Below the pieces are notes generated by a model. It ran no database searches. It had not been told where the DNA came from and saw nothing but the letters and a program-made list of their open reading frames with translations. A stretch of DNA of 64,000 bases. Source: Lysobacteraceae bacterium PS02340. Its GTDB lineage: Bacteria > Pseudomonadota > Gammaproteobacteria > Xanthomonadales > Xanthomonadaceae. Below are positions 9,427-16,948 of this stretch, one piece after another (position 1 is the stretch's first letter; every line of letters begins with the position of its first letter). The position numbers and the translations under genes were made by a program. The stretch lies in the NCBI GenBank assembly GCA_029959605.1, contig JASCOC010000009.1:62001-126000 (forward strand), in the 5' to 3' direction.

Positions 9427-9516
9427 CGTCATTCCGACGAAAGCCGGAATCCAGCGGCTTGTGCGTTTCGCTGGGAGGCCCGAAGACACTGGATTCCGGC
9501 TTTCGCCGGAATGACG
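9427..9516. repeat. 28-bp inverted repeat (REP-like palindromic element) between metI and metQ
   Basis: The left arm is 9427-9454 (starts cgtcattccg, ends ccggaatccag) and the right arm 9489-9516. The arms are reverse complements at 27 of 28 positions, around a 34-base loop. Dispersed copies of the cgtcattccggcgaaagccgg type are typical of xanthomonad intergenic repeats. The element would form a strong hairpin in the metNIQ transcript between the permease and the binding protein. Confidence 0.85.
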
Positions 9517-9545
9517 TGATAGGGGGGCGGGATCCGACCGAAGCC

Positions 9546-10223
9546 CTACCGCCGCGTGAACCGCGCCACCAGCCGGTCGCCGACCATCTGCAGCACCTGC
9601 ACCATCACCAGCAGCGCGACGACGGTGACTACCGCGACATCGGTGCGCGAGCGCAGGTAGCCGTCGCGATACGCCAGGTCGCCCAGACCACCGGACCCGA
9701 TCGCACCGCCCATCGCAGTGAAGCCGATCAGCGCGATCGTCGTTACCGTCGCGCCGGCAATCAGGCCCGGCAGCGCTTCGGGCAACAGCACGCGGGTGAC
9801 CAACTGGCGCGTGGTCGCGCCCATCGCGAGGCTGGCTTCGACGACGCCCCGGTCGATCTCGCGCAATGCGGTTTCGACCAGACGTGCGTAGAACGGCGCG
9901 GCGCCGACGACCAGCGGCAGGATCGCGCCGCGCACGCCGAGCGAGGTGCCCATCGCTTTGAGCGTGATCGGAATCAGCACGATCATCAGGATGATGAAAG
10001 GCACCGAGCGCAGCAGGTTCACCACCAGCGACAGGCCGCCGTAGAGCACCGGACGCGCGTGCAGCTGGCGCGGGCCGGTGAGGTAGAGCAGCACGCCGAG
10101 CGGCAGGCCGATCAGCAGGGTCAGCGGCAGCGAGCCTGCCAGCATCAGCAGCGTGTCGACCGTGGCCTGGCCGATCTCGACCCACTTGCCGGCGTCGACG
10201 TTGGGCAGCAGCGGTGTGCTCAT
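9546..10223 (-). CDS. metI: MetI methionine ABC transporter permease
   Basis: A 225-residue inner-membrane permease with about five helices (for example [54 protein letters not shown]). The EAA-like coupling loop [25 protein letters not shown] is present and contacts the MetN ATPase. Its length is normal for MetI. ATG at 10223 overlaps the metN stop by four bases (ATGA), so translation is probably coupled. The SBP gene metQ follows after the inverted repeat. Confidence 0.96.
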   Translation of the reverse strand: MSTPLLPNVDAGKWVEIGQATVDTLLMLAGSLPLTLLIGLPLGVLLYLTGPRQLHARPVLYGGLSLVVNLLRSVPFIILMIVLIPITLKAMGTSLGVRGAILPLVVGAAPFYARLVETALREIDRGVVEASLAMGATTRQLVTRVLLPEALPGLIAGATVTTIALIGFTAMGGAIGSGGLGDLAYRDGYLRSRTDVAVVTVVALLVMVQVLQMVGDRLVARFTRR

Positions 10224-11227
10224 CGCGGCAGCTCCTGCACGTGCACGCCGGCGTCGGCGAAGCTGCGCGCGGCGGCGTCGAAGCGGTCGCCGGTCACCGC
10301 CAGCGTCAACTGGCCGTAGGGCAGGCGTTTGATGCGGTCGATGCGGCCCGACAGGATCGTGTAGTCGATGCCGGTCTCGCGCGCGACGCGCCCGAGCAAC
10401 GGTTGCCAGGTCGCATCGCCGGTGAAGGTCAGGCGCAGCAGACGGCCTTCGACATGCGCGATGTCGTCGTGCTGCGCGTCCTCGTCGACGTCCTCGGATT
10501 CGGCGACGAAGCGCCGCGTCGTCGGATGCTGCGGATGCAGGAACACGTCGGCCACCGGGCCGCTCTCGACCAGATGCCCGGCATCGAGCACCGCGACGCG
10601 GTCGCAGACCCGGCGCACGACGTCCATCTCGTGGGTGATCAGCACGATGGTGAGGCCGAGTTCGCGGTTGATGCCGTCCAGCAGCTGCAGCACCGAGGCC
10701 GTGGTCTGCGGATCGAGCGCGCTGGTCGCCTCGTCGCAGAGCAGGATTTTGGGCTCGGTCGCAAGTGCACGCGCCACGCCGACACGCTGTTTCTGCCCGC
10801 CCGAGAGCTGGGCCGGGTACTTGTCGCGATGCGCTTCGAGTCCGACGCGCACCAGCAGCGCTTGTGCGCGCGCGTGCGCCTGCGTCTTCGACACGCCGGC
10901 CAGGCGCAGCGGAAACGCGATGTTGTCGATGACGGTCTTGGCCGACAGCAGATTGAAGTGCTGGAAGATCATGCCCACGCGCCGGCGCAAGCCGCGCAGG
11001 CCATCGCCGTCGAGCGTGTCCAGGCGCTGGCCGTCGACGGTCAGACGTCCGCCGCTCGGCGTTTCGAGGCCGTTGATCAGCCGCAGCAGCGTGGATTTAC
11101 CCGCGCCCGAATGGCCGACGATGCCGAACACCTCGCCGGCCTCGATCGTGAGATCGAGCGGATGCAGGGCGACGGCCTCGCGTCCGGCGGCGGAAAACGA
11201 CTTGTGGATGCCTTCGAAACGGATCAC
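10220..11227 (-). CDS. metN: MetN methionine ABC transporter ATP-binding protein
   Basis: A 335-residue ATPase that powers methionine import. It has Walker A GHSGAGKS at residues 38-45, the ABC signature LSGGQ at 141-145, Walker [13 protein letters not shown] at 161-172 and the H-loop in LITHEMD. The last ~75 residues form the C-terminal NIL domain that in MetN senses methionine and inhibits transport when the cytoplasm is replete. An acidic linker ([13 protein letters not shown]) joins the two. It is the first gene of metNIQ, divergent from the aldolase gene. I see no SAM riboswitch in the short upstream gap. Confidence 0.96.
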   Translation of the reverse strand: MIRFEGIHKSFSAAGREAVALHPLDLTIEAGEVFGIVGHSGAGKSTLLRLINGLETPSGGRLTVDGQRLDTLDGDGLRGLRRRVGMIFQHFNLLSAKTVIDNIAFPLRLAGVSKTQAHARAQALLVRVGLEAHRDKYPAQLSGGQKQRVGVARALATEPKILLCDEATSALDPQTTASVLQLLDGINRELGLTIVLITHEMDVVRRVCDRVAVLDAGHLVESGPVADVFLHPQHPTTRRFVAESEDVDEDAQHDDIAHVEGRLLRLTFTGDATWQPLLGRVARETGIDYTILSGRIDRIKRLPYGQLTLAVTGDRFDAAARSFADAGVHVQELPR

Positions 11228-11402
11228 GGCGACAGGGCTGGCGGGCGGCCGGGCAGCCTAGCAGGGCGACGTGTCCGCAGCGTTCCGGCCGCAAGGTTTC
11301 AGCATCCCGGCAGCGGCGTTCCGGGCGCGTGGGGGCGTCGTCGGGAGCGGGGCGGTATCATCGCGGGCCCGGGTCTCCACCGATCGCACAGGACTTACGC
11401 AC

Positions 11403-12296
11403 GTGGCCGTGAATCAGGAACAGCTGGACAGGATCAAGTCGGGTCAGGGCTTCATCGCCGCCCTCGACCAGAGCGGCGGCAGCACGCCCAAGGCGCTCAA
11501 GCTCTACGGCATCGAGGAAACCGAGTACGCGAACGACGCGGAAATGTTCGGCCTCGTCCACGCGATGCGCACCCGCATCGTCACCAGCCCCGCCTTCAGC
11601 GGCGAGCGCGTGTTCGGCGCCATCCTGTTCGAGCGCACGCTCGACGATGCGTTCGAAGGCCAGGGCGCCGCGGAATACCTGTGGAAGACCAAGGGCGTCG
11701 TGCCGTTCCTGAAGATCGACAAGGGTCTGGAAGACGAAGTCAACGGCGTGCAGCTGCTCAAGCCGATCCCGGGCCTGTCGGACCTGCTCGCGCGCGCCAA
11801 GGCCAAGGGCGTGTTCGGCACCAAGGAACGCTCGGTCATCAAGCAGAACAATGCCGCAGGCATCGCCGCGGTGCTCGACCAGCAGTTCGAACTGGGCCAG
11901 CAGGTGCTCGACGCCGGCCTGGTGCCGATCATCGAACCGGAAGTCGACATCAACTCGGCCGACAAGGCCGACATCGAGACCACGCTGAAGCAGGGCCTGC
12001 TCGAGCGCCTCGACAAGGTGGCGCCGTCGACGCCGGTGATCCTCAAGCTCACGCTGCCGGAAGTCGACGGTTTCTTCCAGGCACTGGTCGAGCACCCGAG
12101 CGTGCTGAAGGTCGTCGCGCTGTCGGGCGGTTACGCACGCGACGATGCGAATGCGCGTCTGGCGAAGAACCCCGGCGTCGTCGCCAGCTTCAGCCGCGCG
12201 CTGACCGAAGGTCTGAGCGCGAAGCAGAGCGACGAGGACTTCAACGCCTCGCTCGACAAGGCGATCGAGTCGATCTACCGCGCATCGGTTGCCTGA
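11403..12296 (+). CDS. Class I fructose-bisphosphate aldolase (Schiff-base type)
   Basis: A 297-residue glycolytic aldolase that cleaves fructose 1,6-bisphosphate using a lysine rather than a metal. It follows the bacterial class I (Staphylococcus Fda-like) family: FIAALDQSGGSTPKAL, VHAMRTRI, GAILFERTLD, VPFLKIDKGL, GTKERSVI, IIEPEVDI. The Schiff-base Lys is expected at residue 215 in VILKLTLPEVDG. The start is GTG at 11403 with AGGA nine bases upstream; GTG at 11409 is a weaker alternative. A perfect GC hairpin follows the stop by 25 bases. The gene is monocistronic and divergent from metN. Confidence 0.92.
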   Translation: MAVNQEQLDRIKSGQGFIAALDQSGGSTPKALKLYGIEETEYANDAEMFGLVHAMRTRIVTSPAFSGERVFGAILFERTLDDAFEGQGAAEYLWKTKGVVPFLKIDKGLEDEVNGVQLLKPIPGLSDLLARAKAKGVFGTKERSVIKQNNAAGIAAVLDQQFELGQQVLDAGLVPIIEPEVDINSADKADIETTLKQGLLERLDKVAPSTPVILKLTLPEVDGFFQALVEHPSVLKVVALSGGYARDDANARLAKNPGVVASFSRALTEGLSAKQSDEDFNASLDKAIESIYRASVA

Positions 12297-12609
12297 TCCG
12301 TCGAAGCGGGTATCGCATGAAGGCCGGCGCCTCTGCGCCGGCCGTTTGGGTTGTGGGGCACGCACGCCGTGCGGCCGTCCATTCCATTCGCCCGGACGCG
12401 CTGGATCAGTGCTGCGTGAAGCGGGCGGCGCGGCCGCGTGAACACTTCTGCCCCGGATGTTAGGAAGCGGTTTGTTCGGACGCGTGTGTTCGCGACAACC
12501 CCGACGACCAGATAAACACCGTCGGCACGAAGCCACCGATTACACCCCGGCTTGCGCGATGCGGTCATACGGTTCGATCCACCGAGGCAGACGCCTGGAG
12601 GATCATCCG
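12297..12609. other. Intergenic stretch after aldolase gene
   Basis: Besides the hairpin at 12322-12343 I see no gene here. Short open frames on both strands have no ribosome binding site and are compositionally like shadows. A weak 6-bp inverted repeat (ccgacg / cgtcgg) lies near 12500. The stretch ends with the ribosome binding site of the 58-residue candidate gene. Confidence 0.5.
12322..12343 (+). terminator. GC-rich hairpin after aldolase gene, likely terminator
   Basis: A perfect 9-bp stem (ggccggcgc / gcgccggcc) with a 4-base loop, followed by gtttggg. The T tract is short, so termination efficiency is uncertain. Confidence 0.55.
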
Positions 12610-12786
12610 ATGTCACAGCCGACATTCGTCACCCATTACATGGTGCGCCGACCGAAGGCCGGCAATTCCGAATCTTCGCGTCCGCGCGAGGCCCGTATCG
12701 GGCGCGGTGCGCGCGATGGGGTCGATCTGCATGCGCAGGCGCCTTCGCGTCTCCGCTACCCGTCTGCGGTCCGCCGCGCGAGCTGA
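12610..12786 (+). CDS. Candidate small basic protein, 58 residues
   Basis: ATG at 12610 is preceded by GGAGGA at 12597-12602 with a spacing of 7, which is near ideal and is the main reason to call a gene. The product begins MSQPTFVTHYMVRRPKAG and is rich in Arg and Ser, with no membrane segment. I recognise no family. It could be a genuine small protein or a chance frame behind a purine-rich sequence; the Arg-rich composition is what high-GC noise also gives. Confidence 0.35.
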   Translation: MSQPTFVTHYMVRRPKAGNSESSRPREARIGRGARDGVDLHAQAPSRLRYPSAVRRAS

Positions 12787-12952
12787 CGCGCCGGGGATAA
12801 GCGGTGTGCTGTAGGGCTTGTGCCTCCAGGTGAGGTATGCCGACCGTGGTGCGCAGCGGCCAGTCGTCTATGCAGATCGCCACGTCACGCACAGGCGGTG
12901 ATACCGACGCTTGCTATGGTACCGGCTCCCTCGTCGCCACACGGACCGTCCG

Positions 12953-13744
12953 ATGAAAGCCGCCCTTGCCCTGTTCGCCCTGCTCCCGGGTCTTGCATTC
13001 GCACAGGCGCGCGAGGCGCGTCCCGGCCCGCCCGCACAGCCGCCGGGCTGGTCGCTCGGCGTGGCCGTCGCCGCGGCCGACAGTCCGTACGTGGGTGAAG
13101 GCGCGCGCGTGCTGCCGTTCCCCACCTTCGCCTATGAGGGCGAGCGCCTGTTCCTGCGCGGCATTGCCGGCGGTGTCCATCTCGTCGATACCGATGCGTT
13201 TCAGCTCGACGGCCTGGTGTCCGCGCGTCTCGACGGTTTCGACATCGACGATCTCAGCGCGTCCGGTCTCGCCGGCAACGGCCTCGACGCACGCCTGCTC
13301 GACGACCGCGACCATGGTCTCGACGCCGGCATCGGCGCGTCGTGGTCCGGTACGTTCGGCCGCGTGCGCGTGCATGCGCTGGCCGATGTCACCGACACCA
13401 GCGGCGGCCACGAATTCGGCGTGGAATACACCTACATGCTGCGCTCGGGTGCGTGGACCATCCTGCCCAGCGCTGGCGTGCGCTGGATGTCGGAAGACCT
13501 GACCGGCTACTACTTCGGCACGCTGGATTCGGAAGTCGCGCGCGGCGTCGCCCGCTACACGCCGGGCTCGGCCGTCGTGCCTTCGGTCAGCGTCGCTGCG
13601 ACGCGTCCGCTGGGCGAGCGCTGGAGTTTCATCGGTGGCGTCAGCTACCGCGTGTTGCCGGACGAACTCACCGACAGCCCGCTGCTCGAACGCGATGCGA
13701 ACGGCATCCCCTCGCTGTTCGGTGGGGTCAGCTACCGCTTCTGA
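12953..13744 (+). CDS. MipA/OmpV family outer-membrane protein
   Basis: A 263-residue protein with a clear signal peptide (ALALFALLPGLAFAQ) and a beta-rich body of alternating hydrophobic strands ending in GGVSYRF, the terminal Phe typical of barrel insertion. Segments such as WSLGVAVAAADSPYVGEGARVLPFPTF, Y.GT..SEVARGV..YTPGSAVVPSVSV and LGERWSFIGGVSYRVLP match the MipA/OmpV (scaffolding/porin) family. ATG at 12953 is preferred because the in-frame extension to 12911 lacks a signal peptide. The transported or bound partner is unknown. The gene stands alone. Confidence 0.88.
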   Translation: MKAALALFALLPGLAFAQAREARPGPPAQPPGWSLGVAVAAADSPYVGEGARVLPFPTFAYEGERLFLRGIAGGVHLVDTDAFQLDGLVSARLDGFDIDDLSASGLAGNGLDARLLDDRDHGLDAGIGASWSGTFGRVRVHALADVTDTSGGHEFGVEYTYMLRSGAWTILPSAGVRWMSEDLTGYYFGTLDSEVARGVARYTPGSAVVPSVSVAATRPLGERWSFIGGVSYRVLPDELTDSPLLERDANGIPSLFGGVSYRF

Positions 13745-13985
13745 AATCAGGGAGCACCGACGCCGTGCCGTCGTGCGCTGGCGCGGGCGTGCATTGGAAA
13801 GATGCATGGGACGTGGCAGCTGCGAGCTGGATGCGCCGCTGTACACGTCTCCGGGCGCACCTGACTGCGCGATCGCTTCGCTGCGTTCGACATCCGCTCA
13901 GCATGAATGCCCGGGCCACGCGCGCGCTTCACGATCCGGCGATTAGCGTCCGCGCATTGGCTGCATGGCGTAGAGGAGGCCAGTC

Positions 13986-14138
13986 ATGTCCGAGCAGACA
14001 CTTGCGACGAAGACGTCCGGTCTTCGAGATCCATACCCGTACCCGCCGCTACCGCCACCGCAGCCCGAACATGTCTGGCAGCCGCGGGAACTGAAAGACG
14101 AATGCTTTCCCGCGCCGGGGCAGCACCTCGTCGGTTGA
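13986..14138 (+). CDS. Candidate proline-rich small protein, 50 residues
   Basis: ATG at 13986 is preceded by AGGAGG at 13974-13979 with spacing 6, the best ribosome binding site in this part of the window. The frame ends with TGA at 14136-14138. The product starts MSEQTLATKTSGLRDP, continues with YPYPPLPPPQPEHVWQP, and ends ELKDECFPAPGQHLVG; it has one Cys and no helix. The aromatic/proline run resembles SH3- or WW-type ligand sequences but no function follows from that. It lies between mipA and the convergent mntR. Confidence 0.5.
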   Translation: MSEQTLATKTSGLRDPYPYPPLPPPQPEHVWQPRELKDECFPAPGQHLVG

Positions 14139-14174
14139 AACATGCACCGCCTCGGCCATGCCTGAGGCCGATGC

Positions 14175-14642
14175 TCAGCCGCTCACCTTGCCGACGAACG
14201 CCTCGAAGACCGCCAGCGTTTCCGGGCTCACGTGATGTTCGATGCCTTCGGCATCGCGACGCGCGATGTCGGGTGGTACGCCGAGGGCGACGAGGAAGGA
14301 TTCGACGGTCTGGTGCCGCACGCGACTGGCGCGGGCGAGGGTTTCGCCGGCGTCGGTCAGGAACGCGCCGCGATACGGTTTCTGCAGCACCAGTCCGTCG
14401 CGCACCAGGCGCTGCAGCGTGCGGGCAACGGTGGGCTGGGCGACGCCGAGACGTTCGGCGATGTCGACCTGGCGCGCGCGGCCCGTCGTGGCCAGCAGGT
14501 CGGAAATCAGTTCGACGTAGTCCTCCACCAGTTCGGCGCGTCGCGCTTCGCGTACCTGGCGAAAGTTCTCCACGTGCACCTGCGCATCGGGCAGGCCGGC
14601 GTCGCGCGCGGCCTGGGCGGCGGCGGTCTTTCGAGCGGTCAT
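14175..14642 (-). CDS. mntR: Manganese-responsive transcriptional regulator MntR (DtxR family)
   Basis: A 155-residue iron/manganese-dependent repressor. The N-terminal winged helix-turn-helix is clear ([30 protein letters not shown]), preceded by [14 protein letters not shown] with an Asp/Glu that helps bind metal. The dimerisation/metal domain has [35 protein letters not shown], including the Glu-His-His cluster expected in MntR. The ~25-residue N-terminal extension is usual for proteobacterial MntR. The regulated transporter (such as MntH) is not in the window. The ATG start is supported by family length. Confidence 0.93.
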   Translation of the reverse strand: MTARKTAAAQAARDAGLPDAQVHVENFRQVREARRAELVEDYVELISDLLATTGRARQVDIAERLGVAQPTVARTLQRLVRDGLVLQKPYRGAFLTDAGETLARASRVRHQTVESFLVALGVPPDIARRDAEGIEHHVSPETLAVFEAFVGKVSG

Positions 14643-14694
14643 GGCAGAAGTCCCGAGGACACCGTGCGTAGTGTCGCCGATCGCGTGGCGCGGC

Positions 14695-14790
14695 TCAGCG
14701 CTTCGGGCCCCGCCACGCGCGCACCGCCGCGTAGAGGATGCCCAGGCTCACGCCCAAGCCGATCCATTGCAGCAGCGTCAGTTCGCTCAT
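14695..14790 (-). CDS. 31-residue single-helix membrane protein, translationally coupled to the thioesterase gene
   Basis: ATG at 14790 overlaps the thioesterase stop in an ATGA arrangement, the usual sign of translational coupling, which supports it as real despite its size. The product is one membrane helix ([18 protein letters not shown]) framed by MSELT and a basic tail (RAWRGPKR), so the N-terminus should face outward and the C-terminus the cytoplasm by the positive-inside rule. I do not recognise a family. It ends the nrd-flavodoxin-thioredoxin-thioesterase gene train. Confidence 0.6.
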   Translation of the reverse strand: MSELTLLQWIGLGVSLGILYAAVRAWRGPKR

Positions 14791-15200
14791 GCCGCGCCGT
14801 CTGCTTTCGTGGGCAACTGCGCGACCTGCGCCGGGCGTCCGCGCGAATCGAGCGCGATCATCACGAAGCGGCCGCGCGTGCACAGTTCGCGATCGCCGCT
14901 GAGCAGGTCTTCGGCGATCAGCTCCACTTCCACCTGCATCGACGTGCGGCCCACTTCGACCACGCGCGCGATCGTCTCGACCAGTTGGCCCTGCTTGATC
15001 GGCAGCTTGAAATCGACCTGCTCCGAGCGCGCGGTCACCACCGTGCGGCGCGAGTAGCGCGAGGCGGCGATGAAGGCGGCCTTGTCCATCCACGCCAGCG
15101 CGGTGCCGCCGAACAGCGTGCCCAGATGGTTGGTGTGATCGGGGAACACGATCTCCAGCATGCGGGCTTCGGTCTTGGGCGTGTCGGCCAGCGGCGCCAT
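14787..15200 (-). CDS. Acyl-CoA thioesterase, hotdog fold (YciA/BFIT type)
   Basis: A 137-residue cytoplasmic thioesterase. The opening MLEIVFPDHTNHLGTLFGGTALAWMDKAAFIAA is the hotdog catalytic region, with N-H-x-G and G-G-x-x-L-x-W-M-D. The later VDFKLPIKQGQLVETIARVVEVGRTSMQVEVEL is the second signature. It hydrolyses acyl-CoA to free acid and CoA; chain preference is not visible. The ATG overlaps the thioredoxin-like stop by one base (TGATG on the minus strand), so it is co-translated with the redox genes. Confidence 0.93.
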   Translation of the reverse strand: MAPLADTPKTEARMLEIVFPDHTNHLGTLFGGTALAWMDKAAFIAASRYSRRTVVTARSEQVDFKLPIKQGQLVETIARVVEVGRTSMQVEVELIAEDLLSGDRELCTRGRFVMIALDSRGRPAQVAQLPTKADGAA

Positions 15201-15544
15201 CAAGACGCGTCCGCCGTGGCGAGATGCAGACCCACGGCCTGCGCAATCTGCCCGGGTGCCTGGAAGCCCGGCAGGCGCGCCGCCTCGGCGCCGTCCTTGA
15301 ACAGCGCCAGCGTCGGCGTCTGGCGCAGGCCGAGATCGCGGAAGAAGTCTTCGCCGATCACTTCCATCTTCACCTTCAGCAGCGCGACGCCGGCGGCGTC
15401 CTCGCTCGCGGCGAACTTCGCCAGCGACATGTCGAGCATCTTGCAGCCCGGACAATCGTCCTTGTAGTAATCGACGAGCAGGCGCGGATGCGCGGCAAGG
15501 GCGGCGGCGTAGTCGTCAGGCGTGGTGGCGTGGAGCGTCTGCAT
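15200..15544 (-). CDS. Thioredoxin-family protein
   Basis: A 114-residue thioredoxin-fold protein with redox motif CPGC at residues 31-34 in YYKDDCPGCKMLDMS, followed by a cis-Pro loop (LRQTPTLALFKDG) and a terminal helix (GQIAQAVG). CPGC differs from the usual CGPC and suggests a more reducing specialised partner. It overlaps the flavodoxin end by 29 bases and the thioesterase start by one, inside the ribonucleotide reductase block, so a role in re-reducing NrdA or a related factor is plausible but inferred. Confidence 0.9.
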   Translation of the reverse strand: MQTLHATTPDDYAAALAAHPRLLVDYYKDDCPGCKMLDMSLAKFAASEDAAGVALLKVKMEVIGEDFFRDLGLRQTPTLALFKDGAEAARLPGFQAPGQIAQAVGLHLATADAS

Positions 15545-16010
15545 GGGGGATGTTCTCGAACGGTGTTTCAGTGATGGCCAGAATAGTGTCGGTCCAGCGT
15601 TGGATCTTGGTGGCGTCGTGTTCGCCGTGGGGCATCTGTTCGATCTCAAGCCGCGGGTACGTCGTGCCGAAGAACGCGGCCATGCGCCGGGCAGCACCGC
15701 AGTAGTGTTCCTCGCCCCACTGCGTCTCGCCGGTGCCGAACACCGCGACATGTTCCGGCTTGCCGACCGCGGTGACGAGGTCCTCGATGAAACGCTTCAT
15801 CTCCGGCGGCGTGCGCCCGGCGTTGATGCTCCAGCTGCCGAGCACGTAGAGATCATGCTCGGCGCTGTCGGGGCAGACCTTGGCCAGCGTCTGGATGTCG
15901 GCATCGATCCAGGTGACGACATGGCCCAGTGCCTCGCACCGCGCACAGATCGCACGCGCGACATCGCGGGTGTTGCCGCTGAGCGATGTGTGGGCGAGGA
16001 GGATGCGCAA
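15516..16010 (-). CDS. Flavodoxin
   Basis: A 164-residue FMN-binding electron carrier. LLAHTSLSGNT near the N-terminus is the phosphate-binding loop, VLGSWSINAGRTPPEMK and VFGTGETQWGEEHYCGAARRM are the isoalloxazine loops. No ATG or GTG start is available: the best choice is TTG at 16010, giving MRILLAHTSLSGNT; TTG at 16022 is an alternative, and neither has a good ribosome binding site. The AT-richer inserted gene ends 84 bases upstream, so the original start may have been lost. Position behind nrdAB suggests it feeds electrons to ribonucleotide reductase (radical regeneration), by inference. Confidence 0.88.
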   Translation of the reverse strand: MRILLAHTSLSGNTRDVARAICARCEALGHVVTWIDADIQTLAKVCPDSAEHDLYVLGSWSINAGRTPPEMKRFIEDLVTAVGKPEHVAVFGTGETQWGEEHYCGAARRMAAFFGTTYPRLEIEQMPHGEHDATKIQRWTDTILAITETPFENIPHADAPRHHA

Positions 16011-16093
16011 GGTACAACTCAATTGTCGGCTGCAAGAGGAAGCTGCTTGGTACAGAGAGGAGAATATTTAGCGAGCGGTTGCTCAAATCAAAC

Positions 16094-16939
16094 TTAGAAA
16101 TCTGGGGTGGTCTTCTGCATCTTTTGACCATCCGTGCGCTTGTTCCATGATTCAAGGACGAACAAGCAGAGCGTATGTGCGGAATGGATAGCGAGGTGAG
16201 CGTGCCGCGGCTCAAGCTTGTATGCCGGCTTCCCAGCTCCGTGCGCAGAACTTGCGTGTGTTCTGAGCGCGCCTATACCTTTTACTACCGCGATTAGACC
16301 ACTCAGGATCTGCTGCAGATCCTGATCTTCGATTTTGCTCGGATCGATTCCAAGATGCTTGCGGACAACATTCCAGACAGATTGCAAATCCTGCTTTGCG
16401 GGCATATCGAGTCCGTCGTCCTCGATGATGATTTTGCACGTGGACTCAAGGATGTTGCTTGCAGCTGACACGGCTTCTCTAGGAGACGATGTTGCGTTGT
16501 GAACAGCGCGATCGAACTCAATATTTATCGACTCGAGATCTCGATCGCGGATGAACTCTGCAAGTGCCCGCGTGGGGGCAGCCAATGCGGGGACAACTCT
16601 TCCGCCCTTCACGTACTGGAGGTTGCACTCCGTAAGCGTGCGAATGAGCTTTTCGCGCCCCGGAATCAAGCCGGCCTGACAGTCGTTGTGAGGGTCCACA
16701 ATCGATTCCAGCCAGCTCTCTACGATGCGCCCAAGAACTCGGAGCGGATCTACGGAAGTTTCGAGATTTGTGCGGCGCAGCCAAGCAAGCGCTTTTACGT
16801 GCTTGCTTCCGTCAGGCGGCTCCCCAGGTGCACCCGCATATATAAACAGACTGTCGAGAGACGCATGAGTCTCTCGCTCTGCCGCTAGGTCGGCGGTCAC
16901 CGCGAGGACAGCTGCAGGGATGTCCGTGCGCATGGTCAT
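16094..16939 (-). CDS. Abortive-infection-like protein with Abi_C-type C-terminal domain
   Basis: A 281-residue soluble protein. The C-terminal half has the Abi_C (PF14355-type) pattern: a helix with SAASNILESTCKIIIEDDGLDMP, then KQDLQSVWNVVRKHLGID, ILSGLIAVVKGIGALRTHASSAHG, and KLEPRHAHLAIHSAHTLCLFVLESW. The R-T-H-x-S-x-A-H-G and R-H-A-x-L-A segments are highly conserved in that family, which is linked to phage defence. The N-terminal half is less distinctive. Base composition is much lower in G+C than its neighbours: the line 16321-16380 has 29 G/C of 60, against 37 of 60 in nrdB at 17161-17220. ATG at 16939 lies 9 bases after the nrdB stop with no clear ribosome binding site; ATG at 16933 is an alternative. 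Horizontal acquisition into the nrd operon is likely. Its mechanism is unknown. Confidence 0.85.
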   Translation of the reverse strand: MTMRTDIPAAVLAVTADLAAERETHASLDSLFIYAGAPGEPPDGSKHVKALAWLRRTNLETSVDPLRVLGRIVESWLESIVDPHNDCQAGLIPGREKLIRTLTECNLQYVKGGRVVPALAAPTRALAEFIRDRDLESINIEFDRAVHNATSSPREAVSAASNILESTCKIIIEDDGLDMPAKQDLQSVWNVVRKHLGIDPSKIEDQDLQQILSGLIAVVKGIGALRTHASSAHGAGKPAYKLEPRHAHLAIHSAHTLCLFVLESWNKRTDGQKMQKTTPDF

Positions 16940-16948
16940 GACAACCGA

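Noticed and set aside
11228-11402. SAM riboswitch or MetJ box before metN
   Set aside because: I looked for SAM-I/SAM-II cores and AGACGTCT-like repeats and saw none in the short gap.
10214-12463. 749-codon frame on the plus strand across metN and the aldolase gene
   Set aside because: It is antisense to metN and out of frame with the aldolase, with Arg/Gln/Asp-rich shadow composition; both covered genes have complete family motifs.
12275-12625. Minus-strand frame with a VYLVVGVVAN segment
   Set aside because: Apart from one short hydrophobic run it has no family look or ribosome binding site, and it crosses the aldolase hairpin.
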